Shown in pieces: positions 54,232 through 63,599 of a stretch of 64,000 bases of DNA. The DNA comes from Cladopsammia gracilis (lineage: Eukaryota; Cnidaria; Anthozoa; Scleractinia; Dendrophylliidae). How positions within the stretch are numbered: position 1 is the first letter of the stretch; each line of letters begins with the position of its first letter. The stretch covers positions 587,501 to 651,500 of the forward strand of contig JAJGOT010000466.1 of assembly GCA_022457155.1 (NCBI GenBank), given 5' to 3'. The translations under genes were made by a program, and so were the position numbers. The notes under the pieces were generated by a model, which was not told the DNA's origin, searched no databases, and saw nothing but the letters and a program-made list of their open reading frames with translations.

Positions 54232-55189
54232 CCCAAGGAGGGTACACACATTTATCTTCAAAAAATTGACAGCTATTTAATATTTAATCTTAGGTTTACT
54301 CATATTTCATCAACAAAGTGTTGCTGAATGGTTGAAGTTGTCGCTTATATTATAATCAACATTTAATATGAGCAACAGCATAAAAAAGAAACACTGCTGA
54401 TCAGCAGTCAATACTGATATAATGGTGTAGGCATTCCTTCACCTGCAGGGCATTACAACAACAGTGAGAGCTGTTTTGGATCACTCAGCTGATCACTAAG
54501 ATCAGAATAATTTGAAAAGTATTTTGGAGTTAAGCCCAATTATTGCTTATCACTTTTACTTTGAGCAAGTAAGCTTGAAAAGATCATAAGCTTAACCGAA
54601 GGCAATGTAACTGTATACAAATGTACTTAAGCTTAAGTTAACTTTTAAGCTTACTTACCCAACGTGAAAGAGCAATCAAAAATGGGCCATTTCTCCCGCA
54701 TACAACCTCAAAGCTGCGTTCTAGCCATCCAACAGTATTCTATTTACAACCAATCGTAACTGAACGTTTGAAAACTTGAAGCTTAGTGTTCTAGTACAAC
54801 TTGTACATGTCATGTTCTTGACAGTTTGATGAAGCAAATTATTTAAATCAACCTGTACGCTCAAGATTGCAAAATTTGCGTTGATTATGTTACTATGATG
54901 GCTCTTTGTCACAAAGGGCAAAAGGATTTCTTGTTTTGAACCATTAAGCAGGAATGTGCAAAGGATTTACAGCTGTTTTCAGCAGGAACTTTGCCTCACT
55001 CGAGCAAACATGGCCACCATACTTCACATGTTTTGACCACGTGACTTCTTTGAACCATGGATGCCCACGCGCGCGTCCGCGCGCACTCACGATTCGGCAA
55101 ACATAAACAAAGCTGAAGAGTTGCTGTTGTTGAAATTGAAACACATTCCCACTTTACAGTACAGCTACAGGCTGGCTAAGCTACCACTC
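54232..55189. other. Transposon interior, nothing recognised
   Basis: No transposase or domain found. A CG-rich spot (CACGCGCGCGTCCGCGCGCAC) lies at about 55067-55086 next to ATGGCCACCATAC-like sequence, somewhat unlike the AT-rich surroundings. Confidence 0.4.
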
Positions 55190-55980
55190 ACGTGCTTTTC
55201 CTTCGTGGCGTAGATTGTCAAGCTGGCCTGGAATTTTTGAAATCGACACCAGTGCGAGATACAGTCGCTCTTGTAGCCATTGACTGGCTTCCAGCTTGTA
55301 TTGCGGAAAGAAAACTAATTCCGACAACTCAATTCGAGGTGAGGTAAAAAGGTAAAAGTAAATTTCTGAAATTTATTGGTTAAGCGAGCGCGGGAGCTAG
55401 TCGCGCGCGAGAGGAAAAGAAACGCGCGAAGCATGGAAACCATCTATGATTGGAAAGGAATTCTGGGAGAATCAAAATGGCGGACACCAATAAATATTGT
55501 CAACTTTGTCATTTGCTGTGCATCTGTTTGTGATCCATTATTTTCTGGAAATTTTTGAGGTAATAATTAACTTCTACACCGGTAAATCTGTCAACAGCCT
55601 CAACAGTAACACGATTTAGTTTTGTTTTGACAGGTTAAATGCTGCCAAGTGGAAAAGTGTGAGAGCATTTCGGGCCTTGTCAACAGAACTAATCAACCCT
55701 GCTAGAAAGTCTGCTACGAGGGTTCGGTTCCCTGTCAGCGGAACTTCCAAGTTTTCAGAGCCGGACAAGTAGTTGGAGAAAATGGGAAAGATGCGCAATT
55801 GAGAAGGACCCTCGCTTACGGTACCAAATATGATATTGGAGTATTCTGTTGGACTAAGGCAGGAGAACAACAAATTGGCTGGGTGCCCGACCAAACAGTT
55901 TTGGATGTTGTTTGCCAAGCTTTCGAGCCAAAAATTGACTGTGCAACTGCCACAACAATGGCAGATAAATTTATGTAATA
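55190..55980 (+). pseudogene. Gene-fragment-like stretches inside the transposon
   Basis: Two + strand stretches look coding-like. The first, about 55215-55340, reads LEFLKSTPVRDTVALVAIDW and ends QFE before GTGAGG, like an exon and donor. The second, about 55635-55977, is open in two overlapping frames: AAKWKSVRAFRALSTELINP, then a frame with GENGKDAQLRRTLAYGTKYD and EQQIGWVPDQTVLDVVC to a TAA. I recognise no family. They could be relics of a captured host gene or of a degraded transposase. The 143-aa minus frame over the same bases is probably its antisense shadow. Confidence 0.35.
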
Positions 55981-56709
55981 TGTGAAATCGAGAAGTGATT
56001 TTTAAGTAACTAATTCGATGCCTTTGTTGTATAAATAAGTCAAGCAAAATGTATGTTAGTTTGATTCAGATCAGGTATCCATTTTTAAGTGAAAAAGTTG
56101 GATTTTTTCCCAAGTACTTATAACAAACTTCCTCAGATTTTGTTTGGCAGTGTATGTGATCTTTATATTTTTGTTTGATTATTGTTTTTATTGCAATATC
56201 TTAAAAACTGTTAAGCAGCTAACTAAACTTTTTCTCATTCTAGATAAGCAATATTGTTCCTGCTTCTTGTTTGGCTAATTAATGTTCATAATACAATTTA
56301 GCATTCATGTTATTTATGTAATGTAGTTGTTGTTGTTATTGTAATAATTTGAATCTCAGTATAGCTAAAAGGGGCTTTAAAATCTGGAAACTGGAGACTT
56401 ATGGTCACTTAGGTCTATCTGAGACCAAGTGAACTGATCGTGATAATTTTGTCTATTGAAAGACGAGACAAACTATCATGAATGCCAGGATTCAAGTCAG
56501 GACTCAAGCTATAGCCCTAACCCTAACTCTACGTCAAACCCTAACTGGAGTCCTGGGTCACATCCTGACTTAAGTCCTGACAGTCGATCGGACCTGGCTT
56601 GAATCCTGTCTCATATTTCTCTCCAGAGACCGGTGGCTTGGTATTTAGGTATAGTGATGAAGAGACTGTCAATAACTTTTTGTTTCATCACTTTTTAGAA
56701 ACACTTTTT

Positions 56710-56906
56710 TGTTGCCTGAAGTTGCCTTCAGTCACCTTAAGTTGCCTTAAGTCGCCTTAAATCGCCTTAAGTCGCCTAAAGTCGCCTTAAGTCGCCTTAA
56801 GTCGCCTTAAGTCGCCTTAAGTCGCCTTAAGTCGCCAATATTTTCAACTAATTTTTCCTTAAGTCGCCTTAAATCGCCTTAAGTCGCTTAAAGTCGCCTA
56901 AAGTTA
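56710..56906 (+). repeat. Subterminal tandem array, right
   Basis: About eighteen degenerate copies of CCTTAAGTCG, broken by ATATTTTCAACTAATTTTT, then the inverted terminal repeat. Confidence 0.95.
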
Positions 56907-56934
56907 CGGCGACTTAAGGTCCCAGAGTAGGCCT

Positions 56935-57960
56935 TGTCGTAAGAGTCATATCATAGGCTTTCTTATTGATTTTGTGTGGACTGGATACAAAATTGATAAT
57001 GCCATTAACAACAATATTACTCTCCGACGAGCTCTCGTCCACATCTTCCATCAGGTATCTGAAAACGTCTTTTTCTGCAGTAGAGGAAGTTATGTGTGAC
57101 TTGTTAACATAACTCTTATAATCGTCTGTTATTCGTGTATACAAGTTCGTATTAGAATCATTGAGTTCGGCATTGAAGAATGAAACATTTACGGCAGCGC
57201 CATTCTCATTTGGTTTAGGTGTTGCTAAGTTAGTAATTTTATAATTTTGCATATCGAGATCGCTGGAAATCGTTTTGTCTAATTTTTCGTTTAAATGTGT
57301 ATCAACATAACCTTTATTCGTAGCCATATCGCTTACAGTTGGGGTTTGAACATTATATATTACGTGGTTGTTCATATCAATTGAATTCTCCATAGGAAGC
57401 ATTTCTTTCCGACTCAGAAAAATGTTTTTAGCATCGTCATAACTGATTAAATTCAAATAGTTGGCTCCCAAATCTTTATATGTCTGTTGCTTACTGTTTT
57501 TAATATTGTACATCTCCTTCAAATCAATATCTTTAGTCACTTCATGAGTGTGAGCTGGAGCATTAGGATGATATTTTTTCAAAGTGATCATATTGACGGC
57601 AGAAAGATCATTGTTTTCATCCGTATCCATATTTGTGATCAGTTTTCGATCCATATCAATTTCTCCAGGTAGAATTAATTTATTCCCTCGCAGATCTAAA
57701 TCTGCAGTCATATGAGTTGTTCCATCTAACTTTAAATAATGTGTGTCTCCATACTCTTTGTTGACAACATCTTTAAAATTTGTAGGATCCTTGACATTAA
57801 CTAATTTCTTGTTTTGCATATCATAATTACCATCATCTGTCAATTTGAACCCAACGCCAGGCAATCCACGTTGTGATGTTGCCGTTGATGTTGATGTTGA
57901 CGATGGTAAAATTCCATTTGAGTAACTCATATATAATTGAGTTATATTATATTTTTCCAT
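56935..57960 (-). pseudogene. Viral fibre-like protein, N-terminal part (interrupted)
   Basis: The frame is open far upstream, but the ATG at 57930 (MSYSNG), preceded by a TATA-like AATTATATATG, or that at 57960 is the likely start. The N-terminus carries GLPGVGFKLTDDGNYDMQNK, then repeated shaft-like motifs of the form DLDMQNYKITNLATP, LDLRGNKLILPGE and IDMNNHVIYNVQTP, each followed by a KEY/KGYVD-type turn. Such repeats are found in phage tail fibres and Polinton fibre-like proteins, which bind the host cell. The frame is cut at 56934 by the 3.6-kb transposon; the C-terminal part lies at 52575-53335. It overlaps or abuts the ATPase gene upstream. Confidence 0.8.
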
Positions 57961-58516
57961 TGAAATTCTTAGTTGTGAATTTCCGTGGCTTATCAATATA
58001 TACGAAGGAATATGGTTCTTTAGTTGCTTTCTCATATAATTCTTTTGGAATACTGTTTTCACGGCAAATTAGACTCTTCTCATTAGCACTTGGGAATTCG
58101 TAAATAGAGAAATGTGAACAGTTCAATCTTATGTCTTTTGGTGTCTTATAGTAGCTTTGACTCAGATAAATCACACTGCAATTTTTGTGTCTTCCTCGTA
58201 TAAAATAGTCGACCAATGGTTTTTGGTTTTTATTACATACGAAATCGTCAAATACTACTAATTTCTGTGAGTCACATTCAAGGTCTTCAACGGGAATAAT
58301 CTCATCGTTGTTTGCTTCAATAACTTCATAGCCAACTTCATCACTTATTGGTTGGAACATATCCATAAGATTCTGGTACTTGGACTGCTCTAAGTTTTTA
58401 GCATAAAGATATACTTTATCAAAATACAACAGATGGATGATCATATGCATTAGTGCATTAGTTTTCCCCGAACCGCTGGGTCCGCAAACCAACATCCGAA
58501 ATGATCGATCAGGCAT
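57947..58516 (-). CDS. Viral genome-packaging ATPase (A32/FtsK-HerA type)
   Basis: 189 aa from the ATG at 58516. Walker A motif CGPSGSGKT (residues 11-19) follows PDRSFRML; the Walker B strand LVVFDDFV is at about 86-93; YLSQSYYKTP resembles the sensor motif of this family. The enzyme would pump viral DNA into the preformed capsid using ATP. The frame stays open for about 95 bp upstream of the ATG (FKQLYEF precedes MPDR) without another ATG and with no TATA-like motif next to the start, so the true N-terminus may be longer. Length is near the usual for Polinton ATPases. Confidence 0.9.
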   Translation of the reverse strand: MPDRSFRMLVCGPSGSGKTNALMHMIIHLLYFDKVYLYAKNLEQSKYQNLMDMFQPISDEVGYEVIEANNDEIIPVEDLECDSQKLVVFDDFVCNKNQKPLVDYFIRGRHKNCSVIYLSQSYYKTPKDIRLNCSHFSIYEFPSANEKSLICRENSIPKELYEKATKEPYSFVYIDKPRKFTTKNFNGKI

Positions 58517-58706
58517 GAATTCATATAATTGTTTAAAGTTTGAGACAACATCGTCTACAACGTCATAATTTGGTATTATATTATATGGGTATATGGGTAT
58601 ATTATTTCAATATAACATGGTGTTATACACGGTGTATAACACGGTGTTAAACGTTATTTTTTATATATGATTTTCATTTTTATGTAATGTAATAATATAA
58701 TAATAA
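58517..58706. promoter_or_regulatory. Divergent promoter region with a perfect palindrome
   Basis: The only gap between divergent viral genes (ATPase leftward, 338-aa protein rightward). It contains GTGTTATACAC-G-GTGTATAACAC at 58620-58642, a perfect 11-bp-arm palindrome, then another CGGTGTTAAAC half site, and AT-rich TATA-like runs on both sides. It could be an operator, a transcription-factor site or an origin. Function is not known. Confidence 0.6.
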
Positions 58707-59723
58707 ATGAGTTTACTTAAATGGAAAGAACTTGCAAAGAATAAATCTGAATTAGGAAATAAGATTAATTATGTTCATAATATAATAACGAAACATGATA
58801 TTGGTCAGCAGACAAGCCAACAGTCATTGGCGAAGGTATTTAAACCAGTGACTAGTAAATTAGATGATGTTATTGACAGTAATTTAGTTTCGAGTATACC
58901 TCAGAGAAAAAAGCGACCGCCTAAGAAAGGTGAGCCTGGTATTGACTATATGCCTGAAGTTGATCCTTTTGAAGAAATGGAAATTGATGATCTATTTGGT
59001 GATTATGTACCATCACAGCCAGATAAACAACTGGTGCCAAAACCTCCAACATATGAAGAATCTTTACAAGATCTTATGGAAGGAAAGAAGGAGATTGTTG
59101 ATCCTCAGCACTTCCTTCAGGAACTTGATGATTTACCACCAGAATATGATGACGACGATGAGATCGACTATGGATTAGATGATGAAGATACGAGTAATGA
59201 GATTTTGAATGATGTTGCTATTGTGAATTATGAAAATGCGGATAAGATATTGAATCAATCAACAATGACACCCCAAAAGACTAAGATATATCTTAATAAG
59301 ATTATAAAGGAGGCTAAATCCAAAAGGGCTCAATTAAGTGGCTATAAAGCAACTGTTACAAAACAATACAATAAGGGGGAGATATCATCGGGTGAAAGGC
59401 AAATGCGAAACAAAAGAATAGACAACGCAAGAGTTACTTTAAATGAATACATAGAACATTATAATACTAAATTGGAAACAATAAAAGGTTCTGGAATCCA
59501 GAGTCGAAAACAGAGAGGTGGCAATATTATGTTTTATAATGATGTAAAGCAGCTTGTTAAAAAATTGGAATTGATTATTGGTGAAAGATTGGCAGGGAAT
59601 ACCAGCATTGAGATGCGAAATATGGGAGTAACTATATTGGACACATTATTGAAAATGTCGACAATCAATAGACCGCAATATAATAAATTGTTTAGTCAAT
59701 ATTTCAAAATAAAATTAATATAA
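58707..59723 (+). CDS. Viral 338-aa acidic protein with two PPxY motifs
   Basis: The ATG is directly preceded by AATAATAA (reads TAAATG). The N-terminal part is basic/helical; residues 80-170 are strongly acidic with PPTY (113-116) and PPEY (144-147); the C-terminal part is basic and helical with a GSGIQSRKQRGG hinge at about 262-273. No named domain is recognised. PPxY motifs recruit NEDD4-type ubiquitin ligases; adenovirus protein VI uses one during entry. The GxGxxxRxxRGG-type stretch may be a cleavage region. It is the first of a + strand run of morphogenesis genes, so it is probably a virion protein. Confidence 0.7.
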   Translation: MSLLKWKELAKNKSELGNKINYVHNIITKHDIGQQTSQQSLAKVFKPVTSKLDDVIDSNLVSSIPQRKKRPPKKGEPGIDYMPEVDPFEEMEIDDLFGDYVPSQPDKQLVPKPPTYEESLQDLMEGKKEIVDPQHFLQELDDLPPEYDDDDEIDYGLDDEDTSNEILNDVAIVNYENADKILNQSTMTPQKTKIYLNKIIKEAKSKRAQLSGYKATVTKQYNKGEISSGERQMRNKRIDNARVTLNEYIEHYNTKLETIKGSGIQSRKQRGGNIMFYNDVKQLVKKLELIIGERLAGNTSIEMRNMGVTILDTLLKMSTINRPQYNKLFSQYFKIKLI

Positions 59724-59736
59724 CTTTATTATATAA

Positions 59737-60483
59737 ATGGAACGAGAGATAGTATTATCATCTTATAGTGTAAAAAATCAAGGGAATAATAAACCTGAGG
59801 ATTTTGCAACAAAATTTACTAGACCTATAATTTTAGATCGTAATATGCAATATGTTATTGGTCTTAACAGAATTATCAATATGAGTTTTACATGGTTTAA
59901 TGTTAATGCTGGATACAACAATCAATTAATCAAATATAGCTCCGATAGTGGTTCAACATTTAACAACATCACCTTTCCAGCCGGAGTATGGAATTATACA
60001 GACTTCAATACATATATCAAGGACATAACAAAAACTGGTGATACGTATCCGATCACTCTAGAATTCGATAATACAACATTTAGGGTCACGGTTACATTAG
60101 CTCAGAATTATCGGCTTGATTTGACACACTCCAATTTTAATGATCTAATCGGTTTCGATAAAATAGTATTAACAAGTGGAACGAATATAGGGCCGAAAGT
60201 GCCCAATCTCAGTCAAGACACTGACATACTTAATATTCATTGTGATTTAATCAACGCTTCACTTGTAGATGGTGAGGATACAGACATCATTTATTCATTT
60301 TCGACTAGTGTACTCCAACCTAGTTATTCATTTACCCTCGAACCCCGGAGAGTCACCTACAATCCAGTCAATAAGAATAGTATAAGTAGTATCAGGGTAT
60401 ACATTACTGATGGAAAAAGAAGATTAGTTAACCTGAATGGAGCAGATACATCTTTCTCACTAATTCTGAAAAGTTTAGAATAA
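59737..60483 (+). CDS. Viral penton (minor capsid, single jelly roll)
   Basis: 248 aa with the ATG in TTATATAAATGG, 13 bp after the previous stop. The first part (EREIVLSSYSVKN, FTRPIILDRNMQYVIGL) and the beta-rich remainder fit Polinton penton proteins, which sit at the capsid vertices. The order penton, core-like protein, hexon, pVI-like, protease matches the morphogenesis module of adintoviruses. Assignment rests on pattern and context. Confidence 0.8.
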   Translation: MEREIVLSSYSVKNQGNNKPEDFATKFTRPIILDRNMQYVIGLNRIINMSFTWFNVNAGYNNQLIKYSSDSGSTFNNITFPAGVWNYTDFNTYIKDITKTGDTYPITLEFDNTTFRVTVTLAQNYRLDLTHSNFNDLIGFDKIVLTSGTNIGPKVPNLSQDTDILNIHCDLINASLVDGEDTDIIYSFSTSVLQPSYSFTLEPRRVTYNPVNKNSISSIRVYITDGKRRLVNLNGADTSFSLILKSLE

Positions 60484-60501
60484 TATAACATAAAAGTATA
60501 A

Positions 60502-60900
60502 ATGAAACCATATGAATTCAAAAGATTTTACCGTCCAAAACTTGGTAAATTTGTATATCAACACAAAGGGTCTGGGCTTATCGTTGATAATATTTTCAAA
60601 CCATTAAAGAGTGTGGCATCAGCTGTTTTTAAGAAATTTGCTAAGCCAATAGCAAAGAAGGCACTAGAATCGGGGATATCGCATGCAGGTAAGCGATTGG
60701 GTGAGGCAGTATCACAGAAGTCAGGAGACCTAATAATGAAAAGATTAGCTAATTTGAGAAAAGGAGCTACAAGACAAACGGCAAATGTTTCATCCTCACC
60801 CATTAAACAGCAACAGCAAGATGAAAGTACTGATATGATACTCAATAGATTGATATCTGGATCTGGTGTGAAAAGAAGGCGTAGAGTAAGAGTAGTATAG
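60502..60900 (+). CDS. Viral basic core-like protein
   Basis: 132 aa, ATG in GTATAAATG. Very basic, ending VKRRRRVRVV; has YRPKLGKFVY, KKFAKPIAKKALESG and a GSGV site before the basic tail. It resembles small basic virion proteins (pX/pVII-like) that bind DNA in adenovirus-related particles. The GSG-x pattern may be a protease site. It lies between penton and hexon. Confidence 0.6.
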   Translation: MKPYEFKRFYRPKLGKFVYQHKGSGLIVDNIFKPLKSVASAVFKKFAKPIAKKALESGISHAGKRLGEAVSQKSGDLIMKRLANLRKGATRQTANVSSSPIKQQQQDESTDMILNRLISGSGVKRRRRVRVV

Positions 60901-60980
60901 AATCAATAAAATGATTGAAAACATCTATATATTACAAAATTATGGTATATAATTGTAAAGTTATCTAACATAATAATATA

Positions 60981-62270
60981 ATGTCGTTTAGAACAAGTGA
61001 ATATCTGCAAAGATATGAGTTGGTACGATTCCAACTTGATGATGTAATCAGAGCCCCAGCTAACAATCAACACCAAGTGAAAAATGGGTATAAATTCACG
61101 ATCAATGATCGATCGAGTTTCTACGATTGGTATAATGCATATTTTGAAGTTCAATTTCAGCTTCAAAAACTAGCAGATGGAGCAGGCTATGCCCAAGCTG
61201 ATAGAATTACAATTATAAATGGATCACATAGTTTAATTGATCATCTTATGATTAAATCTGCAGGTAAAATAGTTTATGATACTGATAATTTGCATAAAGT
61301 GACTTTCGTAAAAAATTTGTTAGAATACTCTGATGATTTTAGCAGATCAGTAGCTAAAAACAGTTTCTGGTATTTAGATACTGATAATACAACAGCTAAT
61401 ACTAATACAGGATATGAAGCTAGACGAGTACAAACTCAAGCTGTACAAAACGATGGTAATGGAGGCGCTAAAAACATCAATATTATTATTCCGTTAAATC
61501 GTTTTTCATTTTTTGAAGAAATTGAAGATAAAATGTTAGTACCTATGCAATTACAATTCAACATTGAGCTACAAAATGATGATGATGAACTAATTCACAT
61601 GGCTAATGGTACTGATGCTGGCAGAATTGTTGTTAATAGGTTTCTGCTTTGGGTTCCAAAATTAACACCAAAAGATTCTCTGTATGATAAATTTGTTAGT
61701 TCATTTTTGAAAGAAACACAATGGAAATATTTAAGGGAGATGTATGAATTGTCAGCTCCTTCGCAATCATCAGGATTTTTCCAAATATCAAGTAGTATTG
61801 ATAATGTTCAACATATTTTTGTTTATTTAAAAAGAACCAACCCACCTAATGATGCAATGGTTAAAGATTCGCCTTATTTAATGGACACTTTTAAATTAAA
61901 TGTAGGAAATAACAACTCATCATTACTAAATTGCAGATTAGAGTATGGTAACGGAGTCTTTTATCCAGAAACTGAGTATGATTCGGAATCAAAAGTAAGA
62001 ATATTTAATGATTTAATGTCATACGGTTTTAGGAAAAACGACTATAATAGTGGAACTCAATTGAATTTAGCAAATTACAATTCTCTATATGGATTAATTT
62101 ATTTTGATCTTACATATCAAACTGAAAAAGTAACAAGAGATCCAAAACAGCTTATATTTCGATATAGATTAACAGCTAACCCAGCTGCAAATTTTAATGT
62201 ACATGCTATAGTTTTGTATAAGGAAGAAGTTGTTATTGATAAGGTTGGCAATGAATTGGTTATAGTGTAA
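60981..62270 (+). CDS. Viral major capsid protein (hexon, double jelly roll)
   Basis: 429 aa, ATG preceded by TAATAATATA. It starts MSFRTSEYLQRYELVRF and is beta-strand-rich throughout, with no disruption. Length and position fit the double-jelly-roll capsid proteins of Polintons and adintoviruses, which form trimers that tile the shell. It is the longest intact gene of the element, an argument that decay is recent or that the other frameshifts are sequence errors. Confidence 0.85.
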   Translation: MSFRTSEYLQRYELVRFQLDDVIRAPANNQHQVKNGYKFTINDRSSFYDWYNAYFEVQFQLQKLADGAGYAQADRITIINGSHSLIDHLMIKSAGKIVYDTDNLHKVTFVKNLLEYSDDFSRSVAKNSFWYLDTDNTTANTNTGYEARRVQTQAVQNDGNGGAKNINIIIPLNRFSFFEEIEDKMLVPMQLQFNIELQNDDDELIHMANGTDAGRIVVNRFLLWVPKLTPKDSLYDKFVSSFLKETQWKYLREMYELSAPSQSSGFFQISSSIDNVQHIFVYLKRTNPPNDAMVKDSPYLMDTFKLNVGNNNSSLLNCRLEYGNGVFYPETEYDSESKVRIFNDLMSYGFRKNDYNSGTQLNLANYNSLYGLIYFDLTYQTEKVTRDPKQLIFRYRLTANPAANFNVHAIVLYKEEVVIDKVGNELVIV

Positions 62271-62358
62271 AAAGTAATAAATTACTAATCAAATAATATC
62301 ATTATTTCATATATGTTTTATAACCAGAAAATTATATAACATATATTATATACAACAA

Positions 62359-63128
62359 ATGACTCAACTTTATGAGATTAATGTGAAATTGTCTGACAAT
62401 CAAAAGGACTCTCTTCGTGGTAATGATACTCTACATGTCCCGGCAATGGTGAAAAAAAGGTTGGAGAAGAATCGGAATTTGGGGAAGGGTATGGACATTA
62501 AGCTAGCTAAAACCAATATTAGGAAACAAGTCGGTGGAAGTTTGTTAACTACCATTCTAACCCTTGGACGCGCAGCTTTACCAACTATTGGTAAAACCCT
62601 TGGTCTTTCAGCTCTTGCTGGTTTGGCTTCAGAAGGTGCTTCTCAAGTGGTTAAAGCAATATCTGGAAGAGGTGTACAGTCGGGTGGTTTTCTTATACCC
62701 CAAGATAAAATTAATAAGCTGATAGAATACAAACATCTTTTAACAACTAAACAAAAACAGGATATATTGAATGCTCTTCAGTCAGGATCAGGTGTTCATG
62801 TACGACCCACAAAAACACAATCAGGTGGATTCCTTGGAACTCTACTGGCAAGCATTGGTGTCCCACTTCTTCTAAATGCTTTAACTGGTAAAACTGGTAG
62901 TGGTGCTCCTAAACTCGGAACTAGTAAGAAAAAAGCTGGTAGAGGAGCTCCGAGAATTGGTGCATACAGACCACCTCCATTTTATGGGAGTTGGCCTGAT
63001 AATACGATCGGTATGGGAATTAAAAAAAAAAACAACCAAAAAAAAAGACCGGGAAAAGAGGCCAAGGCTTGCTATTAGGAAAAAACTCACCGTTCAACGG
63101 AATTCCACTTCTAGGGGCAATACTGTAA
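62359..63128 (+). pseudogene. Viral pVI-like membrane-active protein, frameshifted near its end
   Basis: From the ATG (TATACAACAAATG) the frame encodes a glycine/alanine-rich amphipathic region (LLTTILTLGRAALPTIGK, SALAGLASEGASQVVKAI), repeated SGGF and SGSG sites likely cut by the viral protease, and PPFYGSWPDNTIGMGIKKK. The frame then stops at 63078. In the -1 frame after the A11 and A9 runs (63022-63032, 63038-63046), GLLLGKNSPFNGIPLLGAIL is encoded up to a TAA at 63126-63128, a better-looking C-terminus. So the gene has lost or gained a base in the A runs. In adenovirus pVI lyses the endosome and its tail activates the protease. Confidence 0.7.
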
Positions 63129-63586
63129 AACCGAAATTCCACAAAGACATCCCGTTAAGTAATCATGATCTAATAAAATGGTGCAGATATTTAAACATCC
63201 CAATCAGTGATGTTCTGTCAAGGGATGAAAGAGTCCCACATAATCATAGCCAAGCATTATTTATTTACAATCTAGAACCTAGTTATATGGCAGGATCTCA
63301 TTGGGTTACAACTTATGTAAAAGACAACGTAATAAATTATTTTGACAGTTTTGGTATGCCTCCATTTCAAGAGATCGTAAATCATGCGAAAAGAAGGAAT
63401 ATGACACTGCTTCATCAAAACAACCAAATCCAAAACATAAAAACGTCAACATGTGGCTACTTCTGTTTATACTTTCTGAACGAAATGAATAAGGGGAATT
63501 CGTATTATAATTTATTGCAAGTATTTGACATATATGATACAATGAAGAATGAGAGATTCCTCGAACATTATTTTAGAAATATCTAA
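63020..63586 (+). CDS. Viral adenain-like cysteine protease
   Basis: The domain starts near 63149 (IPLSNHDLIKW). Catalytic positions are in place: His in GSHWVTTYV (63299), Asp in YFDSFG (about 63344), Gln in NNQIQ (about 63431) and Cys in TSTCGYFC (about 63452), with the seven-residue Gln-Cys spacing of adenovirus protease. It cleaves capsid precursors during maturation. The open frame reaches back to 62900, but that part overlaps the pVI-like gene and is probably non-coding. No in-frame ATG lies between 62986 and 63286, so the start is unclear: the ATG may be lost, non-AUG, or the gene reached by frameshift from pVI. Confidence 0.85.
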   Translation, partial: LKKKTTKKKDREKRPRLAIRKKLTVQRNSTSRGNTVKPKFHKDIPLSNHDLIKWCRYLNIPISDVLSRDERVPHNHSQALFIYNLEPSYMAGSHWVTTYVKDNVINYFDSFGMPPFQEIVNHAKRRNMTLLHQNNQIQNIKTSTCGYFCLYFLNEMNKGNSYYNLLQVFDIYDTMKNERFLEHYFRNI

Positions 63587-63599
63587 CTTATATATATAA

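Larger units (their letters stand above)
53336..56934. mobile_element. 3.6-kb DNA transposon inserted in the fibre gene
   Basis: Perfect 27-bp inverted ends beginning AGGCCTACTCTGGGACC, flanked by the direct repeat TGTCGTA (7 bp; up to TGTCGTAAG if the bases shared with the element end are counted). Just inside each end is a tandem array of a CCTTAAGTCG-type unit (53351-53490 and 56710-56906), both in the same orientation. No transposase is recognised. The interior holds a nested MITE (53711-54231) and a gene-fragment-like stretch at 55190-55980. The family is unassigned; a 7-8 bp target would fit hAT, P or Dada-like groups. Confidence 0.9.

Noticed and set aside
55616..56047. 143-aa minus-strand frame in the transposon
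   Set aside because: It overlaps a + strand coding-like stretch and shows no domain; likely the antisense shadow.
60558..60845. 95-aa minus frame opposite the core-like gene
   Set aside because: Antisense shadow of an intact + strand gene in a dense viral gene cluster.
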